From Scenedesmus sp. ARA3 (lineage: Eukaryota; Chlorophyta; Chlorophyceae; Sphaeropleales; Scenedesmaceae): 15,519 nt of DNA. Numbering within the stretch: the first letter of the stretch is position 1; the number at the start of each line of letters is the position of its first letter. The position numbers were made by a program, and so were the translations under genes. The notes beneath the pieces are model-generated. The model was given only the letters and a program-made list of their open reading frames with translations, was not told the DNA's origin and searched no databases. Of this stretch, positions 15,379-15,519 are shown one piece after another. Location of the stretch: the NCBI GenBank assembly GCA_004335835.1, contig RWJK01000424.1, positions 6,527 through 22,045 of the forward strand, written 5' to 3'.

Positions 15379-15519
15379 GCAGCTGTCCACATCAGCTTCG
15401 CTGACCCCCATCAACTCCAACCAGCAGCCGATCAGCCTGTCAGCAAGGGAGTTCAGGCTGAGTATTACGGGCTGTGGCGTCAACGCCCCGCCATCACCAC
15501 CACCGCCGCCACCCTCCCC
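10629..15519 (+). CDS. Secreted or anchored N-glycosylated protein with proline-rich segment, six exons, 3' end outside the window
   Basis: Exons 10629-10793, 11868-12002, 12895-13042, 13859-14028, 14654-14857 and 15383-15519 join at phases 0, 0, 1, 0, 0 with no stop, strong support for a real gene. The product has a hydrophobic leader, then about 265 residues of Thr/Ser/Asn-rich sequence that looks like extracellular beta-sheet, with sequons NGS, NAT, NVT, NAT, NAT, NVT, NFS and paired cysteines. It then enters NAPPSPPPPPPS, where the window ends. Proline-rich SPPPP rods next to Cys-containing globular domains are typical of pherophorins and other hydroxyproline-rich wall glycoproteins of green algae. 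I do not see the diagnostic pherophorin motifs, so the family name is left open. Likely location: cell wall or extracellular matrix. Confidence 0.75.
10957..11790 (+). repeat. Four downstream copies of the exon-1 3' part plus donor
   Basis: Copies of SPLTEKTADVRFQWGFVQ...FWQPTV/GTGAGT end at 11065, 11296 and 11558; a fourth begins at 11713 and decays by 11790. Spacing of ends is 272, 231 and 262 bp. Introns repeat too (GTCACTAGTGACT, AAGTGACACCAGGAGTGTCACC). The 11065 copy has a one-base insertion (CACACACAACCTTC). The 11296 copy lacks the first residues. The 11558 copy is almost perfect (ADVRFQWGFVQSVNGSSSLT). The last (KTVQVHFQWAIVV) has lost its donor. No good acceptor precedes them. Confidence 0.9.
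11789..11867 (+). repeat. Impure CTG/CCG tract forming the acceptor of exon 2
   Basis: CTG triplets with a few CCG and TTG interruptions run to CTGCCAG at 11867, the acceptor of exon 2. The position and structure match the (CTG)n acceptor tracts at 3042, 12844, 14558 and 15338. Confidence 0.9.
11868..12002 (+). CDS. Glycoprotein exon 2
   Basis: Forty-five codons, phase 0 to 0: VVYVLNATRTLSSFAGNLRG, NVTLKRPPGSTAAVAWQYVG, VVVKQ, then GTGCGA. It contains two N-glycosylation sequons (NAT, NVT). The segment resembles alternating beta-strands. No named domain is recognised. Confidence 0.7.
12144..12478 (+). repeat. Three downstream copies of the exon-2 3' part plus donor
   Basis: They end at 12237 (NLRGNVTLKRPPGSAAAVAW, QYVGVVVKQ), 12369 (GSTAAVQWQYVGVVVKQ) and 12478 (decayed, ...GAVVKQ), each followed by GTGCGA, GTAGGT or GTGCAG. 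The retained length shrinks in order: about 94, 51 and 45 nt. The first is nearly perfect; none has a clear acceptor. Confidence 0.85.
12517..12555 (+). repeat. (AGC)13 tract within intron 2
   Basis: Thirteen pure AGC (CAG) triplets. This is the opposite orientation to the CTG tracts that sit at acceptors in the rest of this gene, and it is not next to a recognised splice site. 12556-12768 otherwise shows only a C-rich and CTG tract leading to the next acceptor. Confidence 0.9.
12769..12894 (+). repeat. Upstream copy of the exon-3 5' part, then (CTG)16 TAG
   Basis: 12769-12843 reads GTTIFLSSFANCPYTGLLPV then DDTSL after a CTGTAG acceptor, matching the first 25 codons of exon 3. It then runs directly into (CTG)16 at 12844-12891 and the TAG acceptor of the intact exon. 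If the CTG tract were translated in this frame it would give poly-Leu and end at the TAG. Confidence 0.85.
12895..13042 (+). CDS. Glycoprotein exon 3
   Basis: Phase 0 to 1, 148 nt: GTTIFLSSFANCPYTSLLPV, DDASRQPNAWSNATILCTYS, FIGNLGSSS, then G/GTGCGT. It has two cysteines and the sequon NAT. The end phase matches the GC start of exon 4 (G + GC = Gly). Confidence 0.75.
13113..13433 (+). repeat. Three downstream copies of the exon-3 3' part plus donor
   Basis: Copies of AWSNATVLCTYSFIGNLGLS occupy 13113-13178, 13238-13301 and 13366-13433, at 123-136 bp spacing of ends, with repeated intron sequence (GCGATGCTTT, GACCAG, ATGGGCCTTAA, AGGGTGCTGTGTTG). The first has both an acceptor (CCCAG) and a donor (GTGGG) and is exactly 66 nt at phase 1-1, so it could be spliced in frame. 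The second has no AG before it. The third has an AG but the wrong phase (68 nt). Confidence 0.9.
13519..13858 (+). repeat. Three upstream copies of the exon-4 acceptor and 5' part
   Basis: Copies start at 13519 (GGIIAPYDDGD, decayed), 13595 (GGINAMLLGDVSSNKNCEVQ) and 13726 (GGINATLLGEVSTNKNFEVQ), each after a TAG or CAG acceptor. Each stops resembling the exon at QANV and continues into a shared intron motif (GTCATTGTAAYRTGTCATAA) and then a CTG-rich tract. The unit is 131-133 bp for the last two. Confidence 0.9.
13859..14028 (+). CDS. Glycoprotein exon 4
   Basis: Phase 1 to 0: GINATLLGEVSSNKNFEVQA, NVTYNVVGVTPDVSNAVSFT, FDFAQPSATTTGSFAG before GTGAGT. Two sequons (NAT, NVT). The Thr/Ser-rich end would suit O-glycosylation. 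Confidence 0.75.
14166..14497 (+). repeat. Two downstream copies of the exon-4 3' part
   Basis: The copy ending at 14260 (SDVSNAASFSFDIAQSATTT, TGSSFAG) has lost its donor (CTGAGT instead of GTGAGT). The copy ending at 14497 keeps GTGAGT but has an in-frame stop (PDIS-stop-AVTFTIG). End spacing is 232 and 237 bp, and long intron stretches are shared (GTGTGGTTGATAC, GGCAGCAGTGCTGCAG, AACATCACTTGCAGCAGCTG). Confidence 0.9.
14558..14644 (+). repeat. (CTG)29 tract before the exon-5 acceptor
   Basis: 29 pure CTG triplets, then TTGCCACAG and exon 5. It is in the reading frame of exon 5, so intron retention would produce a long poly-leucine segment in frame. In the normal model it is intronic. Confidence 0.95.
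14654..14857 (+). CDS. Glycoprotein exon 5
   Basis: Sixty-eight codons, phase 0 to 0: LVGDCAYVRDTLTQYTTPSL, PVFEAWPSDGGRRPDASAPG, TRICQNANFSYTMTLPSTNQ, GACSTGYQ, then GTGAGC. It has three cysteines (GDC, RIC, GAC) and the sequon NFS. Confidence 0.75.
14972..15201 (+). repeat. Two downstream copies of the exon-5 3' part plus donor
   Basis: 14972-15053 follows a TTGCAG acceptor and reads RICQAANFSYTMALPSTNQG, ACTTVYQ/GTGAGA. Its 82-nt length and start phase do not fit the phase-0 flanks. 15113-15201 reads TRICQNANFSYTMTLPRTNQ, GPCSTGYQ/GTGAGT but has no acceptor. The coding similarity is very high, which points to recent duplication. Confidence 0.9.
15338..15376 (+). repeat. (CTG)13 tract before the exon-6 acceptor
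   Basis: Thirteen CTG triplets followed by CCGCAG and exon 6. Same arrangement as the other acceptor tracts. Confidence 0.9.
15383..15519 (+). CDS. Glycoprotein exon 6 (partial): last domain segment and start of the proline-rich region
   Basis: Phase 0 from the acceptor: LSTSASLTPINSNQQPISLS, AREFRLSITGCGVNAPPSPP, PPPPS, open to the window end. The SPPPPPP run marks the start of a hydroxyproline-rich rod as in chlorophyte wall glycoproteins. The remaining gene lies beyond the window. Confidence 0.75.
   Translation, partial: MSTSASLTPINSNQQPISLSAREFRLSITGCGVNAPPSPPPPPPS

Overview
This is nuclear DNA of a eukaryote, most likely a chlorophyte green alga of the Chlorophyceae type. The evidence is: genes split into many short exons with GTGAGT-type donors and CTGCAG-type acceptors; very abundant CTG/CAG repeats; a secreted protein running into a SPPPPPP-type proline-rich segment, as in algal wall glycoproteins; and TGTAA motifs, the usual green-algal poly(A) signal. 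The species cannot be named from the sequence. All recognisable genes lie on the + strand.

Layout. 1-135 is a TGTGC/ATG microsatellite. 136-1190 shows no gene. 1239-1317 is a probable promoter (inverted repeat plus a TATATAAA box). 1486-5080 holds six exons of a secreted reprolysin-like (M12-type) metallopeptidase: signal peptide, propeptide and the first part of the peptidase domain. The zinc-binding HExxH part is not in the window, the start codon position reads ACG and exon 2 carries an apparent 1-base frameshift, so this copy looks degenerate. 5853-6641 holds two exons that join in phase into a fascin-like (beta-trefoil) module ending in a stop. They may be the C-terminus of the same gene or a separate gene. 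7060-9980 is mainly intergenic: a 27-bp palindrome, a CAG-rich minisatellite, a 277-bp terminal-inverted-repeat element (8425-8701) inside that CAG-rich DNA, and a cluster of three dyads (9026-9084). 10629-15519 is a second gene, a secreted or membrane-anchored glycoprotein with six phase-consistent exons. It has a hydrophobic leader, many N-glycosylation sequons and a proline-rich segment running off the window end. An open CAG-rich (polyQ) frame precedes it.

The most striking feature is shared by both genes. Nearly every exon is flanked by one to four partial copies of itself, and the copies follow a rule. Copies upstream of the intact exon repeat the acceptor plus the 5' part of the exon. 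Copies downstream repeat the 3' part of the exon plus the donor. So the intron-exon junctions, not whole exons, have been duplicated in tandem (units about 80-270 bp), and the copies, at different stages of decay, fill the introns. The intact exons still join in consistent reading phase. Many introns end in an expanded (CTG)n tract directly before the acceptor AG. I read this as intron growth by repeated tandem duplication of splice junctions. Whether any copies are used as alternative exons cannot be settled from DNA alone.
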